This document shows positions 8,477 through 15,861 of a DNA stretch of 64,000 bases, one piece after another. The position numbers and the translations under genes were made by a program. Source of the stretch: Sandaracinobacteroides sayramensis. Its GTDB lineage: Bacteria; Pseudomonadota; Alphaproteobacteria; Sphingomonadales; Sphingomonadaceae. The notes under the pieces are model-generated. The model saw only the letters and a list, made by a program, of their open reading frames with translations, searched no databases and had not been told where the DNA came from. The DNA is taken from NCBI RefSeq assembly GCF_022014495.1, contig NZ_JAKLSQ010000001.1, positions 410,739-474,738 of the forward strand, written 5' to 3'. Within the stretch, counting starts at the first letter, position 1, and each line of letters opens with the position of its first letter.

Positions 8477-8502
8477 AACCGGCGAAACGGGCCATTGTTT
8501 CC
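8477..8502 (-). promoter_or_regulatory. EcfG-like promoter of csbD
   Basis: On the minus strand the sequence is GGAAAC (8502-8497), then 17 bases, then GTT (8479-8477). The -35 element differs from GGAAC by one inserted A, so it is a near match. Its position upstream of a csbD gene supports a role. Confidence 0.55.
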
Positions 8503-8564
8503 GGGCTGCCGACGGCTGGACGGCGAATTGCCACGCCCTGCCAACCCGGACGATTCCGGGCGGG

Positions 8565-9341
8565 TCAGGCCGGCGCGAACAGCGGCTGGCGGGCGAGGAG
8601 GGCCTGGCCGATCGTGGCCACCACCGCCTCCGCCTGGAACGGCTTGGTGACAAGATAGGTGGGCTCGGGCCGCTCGCCGGTCAGCAGCCTTTCCGGATAG
8701 GCGGTGATGAAGATGACGGGAACGTCCTGGCGGGCGAGAATATCGCCCACGGCATCGACGCCGGAAGAGCCGTCGGCCAGCTGGATGTCCGCCAGCACCA
8801 GATCGGGAAGCGTCCGCCCGGCTTCCTGCACCGCCTCCTCGCGGGTGATGGCGTTTGCGACCGTTTCATGCCCCATGTCGGCGACGATCTGTTCCAGATG
8901 CATGGCGATGATCGGTTCGTCCTCGATGATCAGCACGCGGGAGCGGATGGCCGCGGCGATGCGCGCCTTCATATCGGCGATCGCGGCCTCCATCTCGGTT
9001 GCGGAGATGTTGAGGATGCTGGCGGCCTCGGAGGAGGTGAAACCCTCGATCGCCGTCAGCATCAGCCCTTCGCGGCCATGGAGCGCCGCGCCTTCCGGCT
9101 CGGCGATGCCGGACGGCTGCAAGACCGGCGACCGGAAAAGATGGAACAGCCGGAACAATTCCAGCCGGGGGTTGGACGGATTGGTGTCGAGCCCGCCCGG
9201 ATCGGCCAGCAAGGCCTCGAGCGCCGCGCGGACATAGGCGTCCCCGGCTTTCTGCGAGCCGGAGATCGCGCGCGCGTAGCGGCGCAGAAATGGCAGATGC
9301 GGGGCATAGGTGTGGCGCGCGCTCGTCTGATCGACCGTCAT
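8565..9341 (-). CDS. phyR: General stress response regulator PhyR
   Basis: The 258-residue protein has the unique PhyR layout: an N-terminal sigma-factor-like domain (residues 1-130) and a C-terminal receiver domain (134-255). The receiver has the acidic pair E140/D141, the phosphoacceptor D185 in LVLADIQLADG, T213 in FITAYP, and K233 in VTKPF. When phosphorylated, the sigma-like domain binds the anti-sigma factor NepR and releases EcfG. The gene is divergent from nepR-ecfG and has its own EcfG-type promoter, giving positive feedback. The FITAYP switch region matches the atypical FAT GUY receiver class known for PhyR. Confidence 0.96.
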   Translation of the reverse strand: MTVDQTSARHTYAPHLPFLRRYARAISGSQKAGDAYVRAALEALLADPGGLDTNPSNPRLELFRLFHLFRSPVLQPSGIAEPEGAALHGREGLMLTAIEGFTSSEAASILNISATEMEAAIADMKARIAAAIRSRVLIIEDEPIIAMHLEQIVADMGHETVANAITREEAVQEAGRTLPDLVLADIQLADGSSGVDAVGDILARQDVPVIFITAYPERLLTGERPEPTYLVTKPFQAEAVVATIGQALLARQPLFAPA

Positions 9342-9376
9342 TCGATTCTCTCCGGCAGGAAGCTTCCACTGCGCAA

Positions 9377-9401
9377 AACCACGAGGATCGCTGCATGTTC
9401 C
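9377..9401 (-). promoter_or_regulatory. EcfG-type promoter of phyR
   Basis: On the minus strand GGAAC (9401-9397), 17 bases, then GTTTTG (GTT at 9379-9377). This is an exact consensus match, 36 bases upstream of the phyR start, and indicates autoregulation of the stress circuit. Confidence 0.8.
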
Positions 9402-9504
9402 CGCGCTCCATCAATTTTTTTGCGACGGTGGGTGCCGGCACGGAACTTTCGCGCCACAGGGCGATTGTTGCCGGTTAAGATCGTGCAGGAGAAGAGAGCA
9501 GGCC

Positions 9505-9753
9505 ATGGCTAAGGACGAAAAGGCGGGGGTCGGACGAGCCGTCGGAAGACGGGCGGATGATCCGATTGCCCTTGGCTTGCGCAAGCTGTGGGCGGATGTG
9601 GAGCAGGAAGACGTGCCTGACCATTTCCTCGACCTGCTGGACAGGATCGACGACCATCGCGCCACCGCGCCTTCGGAAAGCTCCGGGGCGGAGAATCCGG
9701 CCGCGACGGCGCTGGAGGACGGCCCCCGGCGGGCCGGAGGCGACCGGCTATGA
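9505..9753 (+). CDS. nepR: Anti-sigma factor NepR
   Basis: The 82-residue protein has a conserved core IALGLRKLWADVEQEDVPDH followed by FLDLLDRID, the two-helix NepR signature that binds either EcfG or the sigma-like domain of PhyR. The C-terminal tail is unstructured and variable, as usual. The gene follows a good Shine-Dalgarno (AGGAGAAGAG) and its stop overlaps the ecfG start as ATGA, giving balanced synthesis of sigma and anti-sigma. A GGAAC at 9442-9446 has no GTT at proper spacing, so the promoter is unclear. Confidence 0.94.
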   Translation: MAKDEKAGVGRAVGRRADDPIALGLRKLWADVEQEDVPDHFLDLLDRIDDHRATAPSESSGAENPAATALEDGPRRAGGDRL

Positions 9754-10352
9754 CCGCCGATCTCGTCTCCGTCTCGCGCACGGGCGTGGCCGGGGAGCCG
9801 CCGGAGCCGCCGGCCGAGAATGTCGCGGCGGCCGATGCCGAATTCCGCCGGGATCTCGTCGGCATCATCCCTTCGCTGCGGGCTTTTGCCCGCGGGCTGT
9901 GCGGTAATCGCGACCAGGCCGACGATCTGGCGCAGGAAGCGCTGGCGAAGGCCTGGGGGGCCCGCCGCACCTATACGCCCGGCACCAACTTTCGCGCCTG
10001 GATCTTCCGAATCCTGCGAAACCATTTCTACACCACCGCTGCGGTCGCGCGGCGTTTTACCAGCTACGACCCGGAAGCGGCGGAGCGGCTGCTGACCACC
10101 CCGCCCAACCAGGGCGGGGAACGCATGCTGGCCGATCTGCAGCGCGGCCTGCGGGCGCTGCCCGACGAGCAGCGCGAAGCGTTGCTGCTGCTGGAATCCG
10201 GCTTGCAGTGGGCGGAAATCGCCGATGTGGCCGGAGTGCCGCTGGGCACGGTCAAGAGCAGAATCACCCGTGGCCGTGCAGCGCTCAAGCGTTACATCGA
10301 GGGGCCGGAGGATAGGCCATCGGCTCGCGCGACCGCGGCGAATCCGGGGTGA
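9750..10352 (+). CDS. ecfG: ECF-type general stress sigma factor EcfG
   Basis: The 200-residue sigma-70 family protein of the ECF15 (EcfG) group has a region 2 with DLAQEALAKAW and TNFRAWIFRILRNHFY, and a region 4 with ALPDEQREALLLLESGLQWA and a VPLGTVKSRITRGRAAL helix-turn-helix. A 35-residue variable N-terminus precedes region 2. It directs RNA polymerase to GGAAC/GTT promoters, five of which lie within 7 kb. The start overlaps nepR, and the stop overlaps the phyP start as GTGA. Located in the classical nepR-ecfG-phyP operon. Confidence 0.95.
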   Translation: MTADLVSVSRTGVAGEPPEPPAENVAAADAEFRRDLVGIIPSLRAFARGLCGNRDQADDLAQEALAKAWGARRTYTPGTNFRAWIFRILRNHFYTTAAVARRFTSYDPEAAERLLTTPPNQGGERMLADLQRGLRALPDEQREALLLLESGLQWAEIADVAGVPLGTVKSRITRGRAALKRYIEGPEDRPSARATAANPG

Positions 10353-12031
10353 GACCTCCGGACGCGGAGCCGGTCGAAGCAGCCCCATCCCCCCTCGTTT
10401 CCCTCGGCCGGCGGCTTGTAACCTTCCTCACCCGGCGGCGGCCGATCCATCAGGCCCTGCTGATCGTGCTGTCCCTGGCGCTTGTGCCGCTTGCGATTCT
10501 GGCGGCGATTCTGGGCGTGGACCGGCTTCTTAGCGATGTGCGCAGGGCCAATCAGGAACTGGGGGCAGCCGTGCTCCAGGCCGCTTCGCCGCAGATGAAT
10601 CCGCTTCACCGCGTCCAGCCCCTTGTCGCCCTGCTGGACAGCCATCCGGCCATACGGGCAGGCCGCACCGAGGAATGCGCGAGCCTGCTGCACGCCGCCG
10701 GCGAGATGCTGGGGCCTTATGTGAAGCTGGTCGCCCTCGACGAGAAGGGGCGGGTCCGCTGCGGCGGCGAGGCGGGGCGGCAGATGACGGCGGGCGAATT
10801 GTGGCGGATGCCCCGCTCCGGCCCGCCTGCCAGCGGCCCATATGTCGTGGCGCTGGTCGATCTTGCGAAGCTGGCGAACTCCATCGAGCCGCCGCAGCGG
10901 CAGCGCGGCGCCTTTTCCCTGCTGGCCGACGGGAGCGGCAGGATATTGGCCGGCAAGGCGCCCGCGGGGCTGGACCCACTGCCCCTCGGCCCCGCGGCGG
11001 GCCAGCCGGGTTCGCTCGTCAATGCCGTGGGAGAGCGCTGGGCCTGGAGCCATGCCCCCCTGCATTCGGCCGAGCGGGCGGAGGACAGCCTGCATCTGGT
11101 CTTTGTCCGGCCGTGGATGGGCGGGCTCGCGGGGGACTGGTGGTTTTTCGCCAGTTCCTTCGCGCTGCCTCTGGCGGCCCTGCTGCTGACGTCCGTGGCG
11201 ATCTGGGTGGGCGCCAACCACAGCATCCTGCGCTGGGTCACCGAGCTCAGGGGGATCACCGGCCTGATCGGCGAGGGGAATTACCGGCTTCCAGCCGAGC
11301 GGTTCGAGGAAGCGCCGCTGGAGATCCGGGCGCTCGCGGCGGATGCGCAGCGCATGGCCCGCACCATCGCCGAGCGCGACCGGACATTGACCGAGGCGCT
11401 GGAACGGCAAAAGGCGCTGACGCTGGAATTGAACCATCGCGTCCGCAACAATCTGCAGCTCATCTCCAGCTATCTGACGCTGCGGGCCGGAAACGCCGGC
11501 CAGGCGGAAATCGGCCCGCTGCGCGAATTGCGCCTGCGGGTGGGGGCGCTGACACTGGTGCATCGCCTGCTCTACCGCGATTTCGAGCGGGCGGCCGTGC
11601 GCGCGGATGTGCTGCTTCAGGGGCTTGTCGAGCTTGTGGCCACCGAGTTCGAAACGCAGGCGCTAACGGTCGACGCCCCTCCCGTCGCCGTCGGAATCGA
11701 CAGCGCCGTGCCGCTGGCGCTCTGCGTGGTGGAGGTGGGCGCCTGGCTGCGCGAACCGGAATGCCTGGGCTGTCGCCTGCAATCGCTTTCGCTGCGGCTG
11801 GCGCAGGGCGAGGCGGCGCTGCATTTCGAAGTGGAGACAGACGCCGGGTCGACACGGGACTTGCCGGAACCGCCGAGGCTGCTCACGGCCTTCGCGCGGC
11901 AATTGGGTGGGCGGTTCCTGACGGTCGAGGACGACTGCGGCAGGATTTCGCTTTGCCTCATTTTTCCAGAATCGAGGCTTGATCAGGCCTTTCACCCGAA
12001 TGTGGGAACAATTCGCAACGCCGGAGGTTGA
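10349..12031 (+). CDS. phyP: PhyP-like membrane sensor histidine kinase with degenerate ATP-binding domain
   Basis: The 560-residue inner-membrane protein has membrane helices at about 33-57 and 268-290 flanking a periplasmic sensor domain of about 210 residues, then a HAMP-like linker (300-345). The dimerisation box LELNHRVRNNLQLISSYLTL carries His363 in the HRXXN motif. The expected N-box (ELxxNAxKH) is absent: residues 454-475 read PLALCVVEVGAWLREPECLG, and no clear G boxes follow. A kinase function is therefore doubtful. The Sphingomonas PhyP protein, encoded at this same position, is a negative regulator thought to dephosphorylate PhyR, and this gene fits that role. GTG start coupled to ecfG. 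Confidence 0.85.
   Translation: MRPPDAEPVEAAPSPLVSLGRRLVTFLTRRRPIHQALLIVLSLALVPLAILAAILGVDRLLSDVRRANQELGAAVLQAASPQMNPLHRVQPLVALLDSHPAIRAGRTEECASLLHAAGEMLGPYVKLVALDEKGRVRCGGEAGRQMTAGELWRMPRSGPPASGPYVVALVDLAKLANSIEPPQRQRGAFSLLADGSGRILAGKAPAGLDPLPLGPAAGQPGSLVNAVGERWAWSHAPLHSAERAEDSLHLVFVRPWMGGLAGDWWFFASSFALPLAALLLTSVAIWVGANHSILRWVTELRGITGLIGEGNYRLPAERFEEAPLEIRALAADAQRMARTIAERDRTLTEALERQKALTLELNHRVRNNLQLISSYLTLRAGNAGQAEIGPLRELRLRVGALTLVHRLLYRDFERAAVRADVLLQGLVELVATEFETQALTVDAPPVAVGIDSAVPLALCVVEVGAWLREPECLGCRLQSLSLRLAQGEAALHFEVETDAGSTRDLPEPPRLLTAFARQLGGRFLTVEDDCGRISLCLIFPESRLDQAFHPNVGTIRNAGG
12005..12029 (+). promoter_or_regulatory. EcfG-type promoter inside the phyP 3' end
   Basis: GGAAC at 12005-12009, 17 bases, GTT at 12027-12029. 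It is an exact consensus match within the last codons of phyP, 39 bases before the start of the DUF1328 gene. Confidence 0.75.
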
Positions 12032-12067
12032 ATTCGCAAGAGGCAGGAAAAGGAAAGGAAGACTGCT

Positions 12068-12235
12068 ATGCTGGGTTGGGCCATCGGCTTTCTGATCATT
12101 GCGCTGATTGCAGGCGTGTTCGGTTTCGGGGGTATCGCCTCCGCTTCGGCCGGAATGGCGCAGATATTGTTCTTCATCTTCGTCGTGCTGTTCATCGGAA
12201 GCCTGGTGATGTCGCTGATCCGGCGCGCGGGCTGA
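12068..12235 (+). CDS. DUF1328 (YtjA family) small membrane protein
   Basis: The 55-residue protein has two hydrophobic helices and the family pattern [20 protein letters not shown] followed by [18 protein letters not shown]1328 proteins are small inner-membrane proteins of unknown function that often appear in stress regulons. The gene has its own EcfG-type promoter overlapping the end of phyP and a Shine-Dalgarno (GGAAAGGAAG) before the ATG. A strong hairpin follows. Confidence 0.9.
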   Translation: MLGWAIGFLIIALIAGVFGFGGIASASAGMAQILFFIFVVLFIGSLVMSLIRRAG

Positions 12236-12286
12236 AACGCCAACGTCGGGCCACGGGCCTTCGCCCCCGACGCCCATGGCCGACGC

Positions 12287-12324
12287 AAAGGGGCGGCCCC
12301 GCCGAGACGCGGGGTCGCCCCTTT
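12287..12324. terminator. Hairpin terminator between convergent genes
   Basis: A 16-bp inverted repeat with one mismatch (12287-12302 and 12309-12324), ends AAAGGGG/CCCCTTT, 6-base loop. It lies between the DUF1328 gene (plus) and the oxidoreductase (minus) and can serve both strands. There is no long U run. Confidence 0.7.
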
Positions 12325-12380
12325 GGATATGCTGCGCAGCCGCTGGCTGCTTCGGCCACGCTCTTTTTCAGCAATCCCCG

Positions 12381-12980
12381 TCAGGCCTTGGGGCCGCGTC
12401 GCAGGCGAGAGGCGGACGAAGCGAGCTTTTCGACCTGCCGCCGCCAAGCGCCGATATTCTTCTCCACGCCGCCATGGCGCACCGGGCCGAAGCGAGCCAC
12501 GCGCAGCGGCTTGAATCCGCAGAAGCCCAGAATCTGGCCGCGCCAGCGGCGCACCACCGGATTCCCATAGGCCCAGCGCAGATACCAGGATGGTGTGTCC
12601 GTGGTGATGAGCACATCGGCCGAACGGCCCGCAAGCAGCCGGTCCCAGAACGGATCGTCGCGATGATAGCGGAAGGCGAAGCCGGGCAGCAGCACCCGGT
12701 CGATCAGCCCCTTCAACTCGGCGGGCTCGCTGCCCCACCACATCGGAAAGGCGACGACGAGGTGATCGCAGGCGGCGATTGCGGCAGCGACGCGCTCGAG
12801 GTCCGGCTCCCATGGCTGAACGACCTTGTAGCCCTGCCGCAGAATCGGGTCGAAGGCGAGATCGCGCACCGCGATCCGCTCGACCTCCATATCGGCGCCG
12901 AGCCCGGCCTGATAATGGTCGAGCAAATGGGTGACGAGACGGCCTTCATCGGGATGGCCGTCGAGGATGAGAACGCGCAT
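12381..12980 (-). CDS. Flavodoxin-fold NAD(P)H-dependent oxidoreductase (quinone reductase type)
   Basis: The 199-residue protein has a flavodoxin-like fold: MRVLILDGHPDEGR at the N-terminus (phosphate-binding loop) and LVVAFPMWWGSEPAELKGLID, the conserved FMN/FAD-contact motif of the NQO1/KefF/MdaB family, followed by VLLPGFAF. Members reduce quinones or electrophiles with NAD(P)H by two electrons and protect against redox cycling. It stands alone on the minus strand, divergent from the SRPBCC gene. No Cys-based or regulatory motif indicates the substrate. Confidence 0.88.
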   Translation of the reverse strand: MRVLILDGHPDEGRLVTHLLDHYQAGLGADMEVERIAVRDLAFDPILRQGYKVVQPWEPDLERVAAAIAACDHLVVAFPMWWGSEPAELKGLIDRVLLPGFAFRYHRDDPFWDRLLAGRSADVLITTDTPSWYLRWAYGNPVVRRWRGQILGFCGFKPLRVARFGPVRHGGVEKNIGAWRRQVEKLASSASRLRRGPKA

Positions 12981-13114
12981 CGCCAGCTCCGGACATGGGG
13001 ATGTAAGATATGAGGATTTAAGACTCGGGGCAAAATATCAGCCCGTCGGCGGAGCGTCGCCCTCCATATCCGGATGGGCTGCCCTGCCGGAATGCAAAGC
13101 GAGAGGAGAGGAAC

Positions 13115-13558
13115 ATGCCCGGCAGCATCCGACTTCACCGTGTCATCGCCGCGCCACCGGAAAAACTCTATCGCGCCTTTCTGGAAAGCGACGCGATCGC
13201 CAGCTGGCTTCCGCCTTATGGCTTCCTCTGCACCGTCCATGAGATGGACGCAAAAGTGGGCGGCGGCCACCGCATGTCCTTCCGGAACTTCACGACCGGA
13301 GCCAGCCATTCCTTCAGCGGCCGCTATCTCGAACTCGTGCCCGGGGAGCGTCTCGTCTATACGGACCGCTTCGACAACCCCGAGCTGCCGGGCGAGATGC
13401 GGGTCACGGTCGTCCTGAAGGCGGTACCCGCCGGCACAGACATCCGCATCGAGCAGGAAGGCGTGCCCGACGTGATTCCACCCGACGGCTGTTATCTCGG
13501 CTGGCAGGATTCCCTGCACAAGCTGGCAAGGCTGGTGGAGCCCGAGATCAACCAGTAG
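13115..13558 (+). CDS. SRPBCC/AHSA1 family protein
   Basis: The 147-residue protein has a START-like fold of the AHSA1 (activator of Hsp90 ATPase homologue 1-like) class: RVIAAPPEKLYRAFLESDAI at the N-terminus, SFSGRYLELVPGERLVYTD in the middle, and CYLGWQDSLHKLARLVE at the C-terminus. These proteins form a hydrophobic cavity; the ligand is unknown. A very strong Shine-Dalgarno (GAGAGGAGAGG) precedes the ATG. It is divergent from the oxidoreductase gene, with about 130 bases between them. Confidence 0.88.
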   Translation: MPGSIRLHRVIAAPPEKLYRAFLESDAIASWLPPYGFLCTVHEMDAKVGGGHRMSFRNFTTGASHSFSGRYLELVPGERLVYTDRFDNPELPGEMRVTVVLKAVPAGTDIRIEQEGVPDVIPPDGCYLGWQDSLHKLARLVEPEINQ

Positions 13559-13624
13559 CCGGGCCGCGCATGATCCCGGTCGACCGGCGCAGGTTCGTCA
13601 GCAAGACCGATGTCGTGGAAGGCC

Positions 13625-13700
13625 TGGTGGAGACGAGGGGGATCGAACCCCTGACCTCAGCAGTGCGATTGCTGCGCTCTCCCATCTGAGCTACGTCCCC
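13625..13700 (-). tRNA. tRNA-Ala (anticodon CGC)
   Basis: On the minus strand a full cloverleaf can be folded. The acceptor stem is GGGGACG/CGTCTCC with one G-U pair, the D stem GCTC/GAGC, the anticodon stem CAGCA/TGCTG with loop ATCGCAC (anticodon CGC, reading GCG), the T stem AGGGG/CCCCT with loop TTCGATC. The discriminator A and the CCA end (13627-13625) are encoded. GCG is a frequent alanine codon in this GC-rich genome. Confidence 0.95.
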
Positions 13701-13881
13701 GTTCTCGTCCGAACGTCGGGGCCCAGGCCATGAGAAGGGCGGCCTATAGCGGCGAGCAGGGCCTTGCACAAGCCCGCGCGCGCAAGCTTTTGCCCGGCAC
13801 TTGTGAATTCGTCGCATCCTGCTAGCTTCCTTCCCAAGTGCCTGAGGCGGTTGCCGCTTCAAGCGAGCCGGGACGACGACG

Positions 13882-15021
13882 ATGGGCGAGTATCAACGTG
13901 CCGGGGCCGAGGCCCATGGCGCAATCCGGCGGCCGGGAGAGGCCGCCGAGGAAAGTGCAGGCCCCGAAGGGCGAGAGCGGCCCGGCCGCTTGCATGCCGG
14001 GCAACCTTTCCTGAGAAGCGGCCCAGCCAGCCGGAGCGTGTTCGGAGCCCTCGACCTCGGCACCAACAACTGTCGGCTGCTGATCGCCCGGCGCAGCCAT
14101 GGCGACGACGGCGAGTTCCAGGTGATCGACGCCTATTCGCGGATCGTGCGGCTGGGCGAGGGCCTGCTGCAATCGGGCCGCCTGTCCGACGCGGCGATGG
14201 ACCGGGCCGTGGCCGCCCTTTCCGCCTGCGCCGACAAGCTGGCGCGGCGCGGCGTCACCCAGGTGCGCAGCGTGGCGACCGAGGCCTGCCGCCGCGCCGT
14301 CAACGGCCCGGAGTTCGTGCGCCGGGTCTATGAGGAGACCGGCCTCGCCCTCGACGTCATCACCCCGGCGGAAGAAGCGCGGCTGGCGGTCCTGGGCTGC
14401 CAGACGCTGATCGACCGGACGGCGCGACGCACGCTGGTGTTCGACATCGGCGGCGGTTCCACGGAAGTGGTGCTGCTGGAGCGGACCAGGGGCGACAAGC
14501 CCCGCGCCCCCGCCTTCCGGATGGAGGCCTGGGTGAGCGTGCCCTGGGGGGTCGTGTCGCTGGGGGAAACGGAATTGGCGGATGCCGGAGACCCGGCGCT
14601 GCGCATGGAAGCCTATGAGCGGATGAAGGCGCGGGTCGCCGAACATCTGAAGCCGCTGGTGAACCGTATGCGCGGGGACGTGCAGCTGCTCGGCGCCTCC
14701 GGCACGGTCACCACGCTCGCCAGCCTCAACATGGGGCTGCCGCAATATGACAGGCGGCAGGTGGACGGCTCCCTGGCTTCCACCACGGAACTGGTGGCGC
14801 TGAGCCATGGTCTCGCACGCAAGTCGCCCGAAGAGCGCGCCGCCATTCCCGGCGTCGGCACGGACCGGGCCGACCTGGTGGTGGCGGGGGCGGCGATCCT
14901 GGAGGCTCTGATCGACCTTGGCAGCGCGCCGCGGCTTCGAGTCGCCGACCGGGGAATTCGCGAAGGGATATTGCGCAGCATGATCGTGCGCACGGATGCC
15001 GCTGTGGCGGTGCGGGCATGA
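13882..15021 (+). CDS. Ppx/GppA family exopolyphosphatase/guanosine pentaphosphate phosphatase
   Basis: The 379-residue protein belongs to the ASKHA ATPase fold. Phosphate 1 motif: FGALDLGTNNCRLLIARR (about residue 55). Phosphate 2 motif: LVFDIGGGSTEVVLLE. A later LLGASGTVTTLASLN matches the third glycine motif. Members hydrolyse terminal phosphate from polyphosphate or pppGpp. The first 50 residues are a variable low-complexity extension, so the true start could be later. The stop overlaps the rlmE start as ATGA; a ppx/gppA-rlmE pair is a common alphaproteobacterial arrangement. Confidence 0.92.
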   Translation: MGEYQRAGAEAHGAIRRPGEAAEESAGPEGRERPGRLHAGQPFLRSGPASRSVFGALDLGTNNCRLLIARRSHGDDGEFQVIDAYSRIVRLGEGLLQSGRLSDAAMDRAVAALSACADKLARRGVTQVRSVATEACRRAVNGPEFVRRVYEETGLALDVITPAEEARLAVLGCQTLIDRTARRTLVFDIGGGSTEVVLLERTRGDKPRAPAFRMEAWVSVPWGVVSLGETELADAGDPALRMEAYERMKARVAEHLKPLVNRMRGDVQLLGASGTVTTLASLNMGLPQYDRRQVDGSLASTTELVALSHGLARKSPEERAAIPGVGTDRADLVVAGAAILEALIDLGSAPRLRVADRGIREGILRSMIVRTDAAVAVRA

Positions 15022-15755
15022 GCGGGCCGGCAAGAGGCGGCGGCGGGGGTGGTGGCACGGGCAGTGGCGGCAGCCGCAGCACCGGCGGGCGCTCTCTGGG
15101 GGGGCGCAACCGGCTGAAGAACCGGCGCGGCCGCTCGGCCAGCTCGGCCCGCTGGCTGGAGCGGCAGTTGAACGACCCCTATGTGAAGCGCGCGCATCTG
15201 GAAGGCTGGCGCGCCCGCGCCGCCTTCAAGCTGATGGAACTGGATGAGCGCTTCCACCTGCTGCAGGGCGCCGACCGCATCGTCGATCTGGGCGCGGCGC
15301 CGGGTAGCTGGACGCAGGTGGCGCTGAAGCGCCGGCCGAAGGCGAAGATCATCGGCATCGACCTGCTGGAGGTGGAGCCCATCGCCGGGCTGGAGTTCGT
15401 GCAGGGCGATTTCCTGGAAGACGGCATGGATGAACGGCTGATCGCCATGCTAGGCGGCCAGGCCGATCTGGTGATGTCCGACATGGCGGCGAACACCGTC
15501 GGCCATCCGGCGACGGATCATCTGCGCACCATGGCGCTGGTGGAGGCGGCCGCCGACTTCGCCATGCGGGTGCTGAAGCCGGATGGCGCCTTCGTGGCGA
15601 AGGTGCTGGGGGGCGGGGCGGAAGGCGCGCTGGTCGCGGAGCTGAAGCGCCGCTTCGCCAGCGTGAAGCACGCCAAGCCGCCGGCCAGCCGCAAGGATTC
15701 CTCCGAGACGTTCCTGGTCGCGACCGGCTTCAAGGGCGAAGCGTCGCCGGCCTGA
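15018..15755 (+). CDS. rlmE: 23S rRNA (uridine-2'-O)-methyltransferase RlmE (FtsJ/RrmJ)
   Basis: The 245-residue protein is SAM-dependent: the cofactor motif IVDLGAAPGSWTQVALKR is at about residue 90, preceded by the family-typical DPYVKRAHLEGWRARAAFKL. VMSDMAANTVGHPATDH holds the catalytic Asp, and a Lys follows in GAFVAKVLGGG. It methylates the 2'-OH of U2552 in the 23S rRNA A-loop during late 50S assembly. The first 35 residues are Gly/Ser/Arg-rich, a common extension in alphaproteobacteria. Coupled to the upstream phosphatase gene by ATGA. Confidence 0.95.
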   Translation: MSGPARGGGGGGGTGSGGSRSTGGRSLGGRNRLKNRRGRSASSARWLERQLNDPYVKRAHLEGWRARAAFKLMELDERFHLLQGADRIVDLGAAPGSWTQVALKRRPKAKIIGIDLLEVEPIAGLEFVQGDFLEDGMDERLIAMLGGQADLVMSDMAANTVGHPATDHLRTMALVEAAADFAMRVLKPDGAFVAKVLGGGAEGALVAELKRRFASVKHAKPPASRKDSSETFLVATGFKGEASPA

Positions 15756-15861
15756 GGCGCGGCCGGCTTTTTTGCCCGCTTTGGGCCGGGGCAGATGCAA
15801 AGGGCATTGCGGGCCGGCCTTTCCCCCGTCCATTAAGGCGGCCGACGAGAGGAAGCCCGCC

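Noticed and set aside
9442-9469. EcfG promoter before nepR
   Set aside because: The spacing between GGAAC and GTT is 20 bases, outside the accepted 16-18 range. Mentioned only as an open question.
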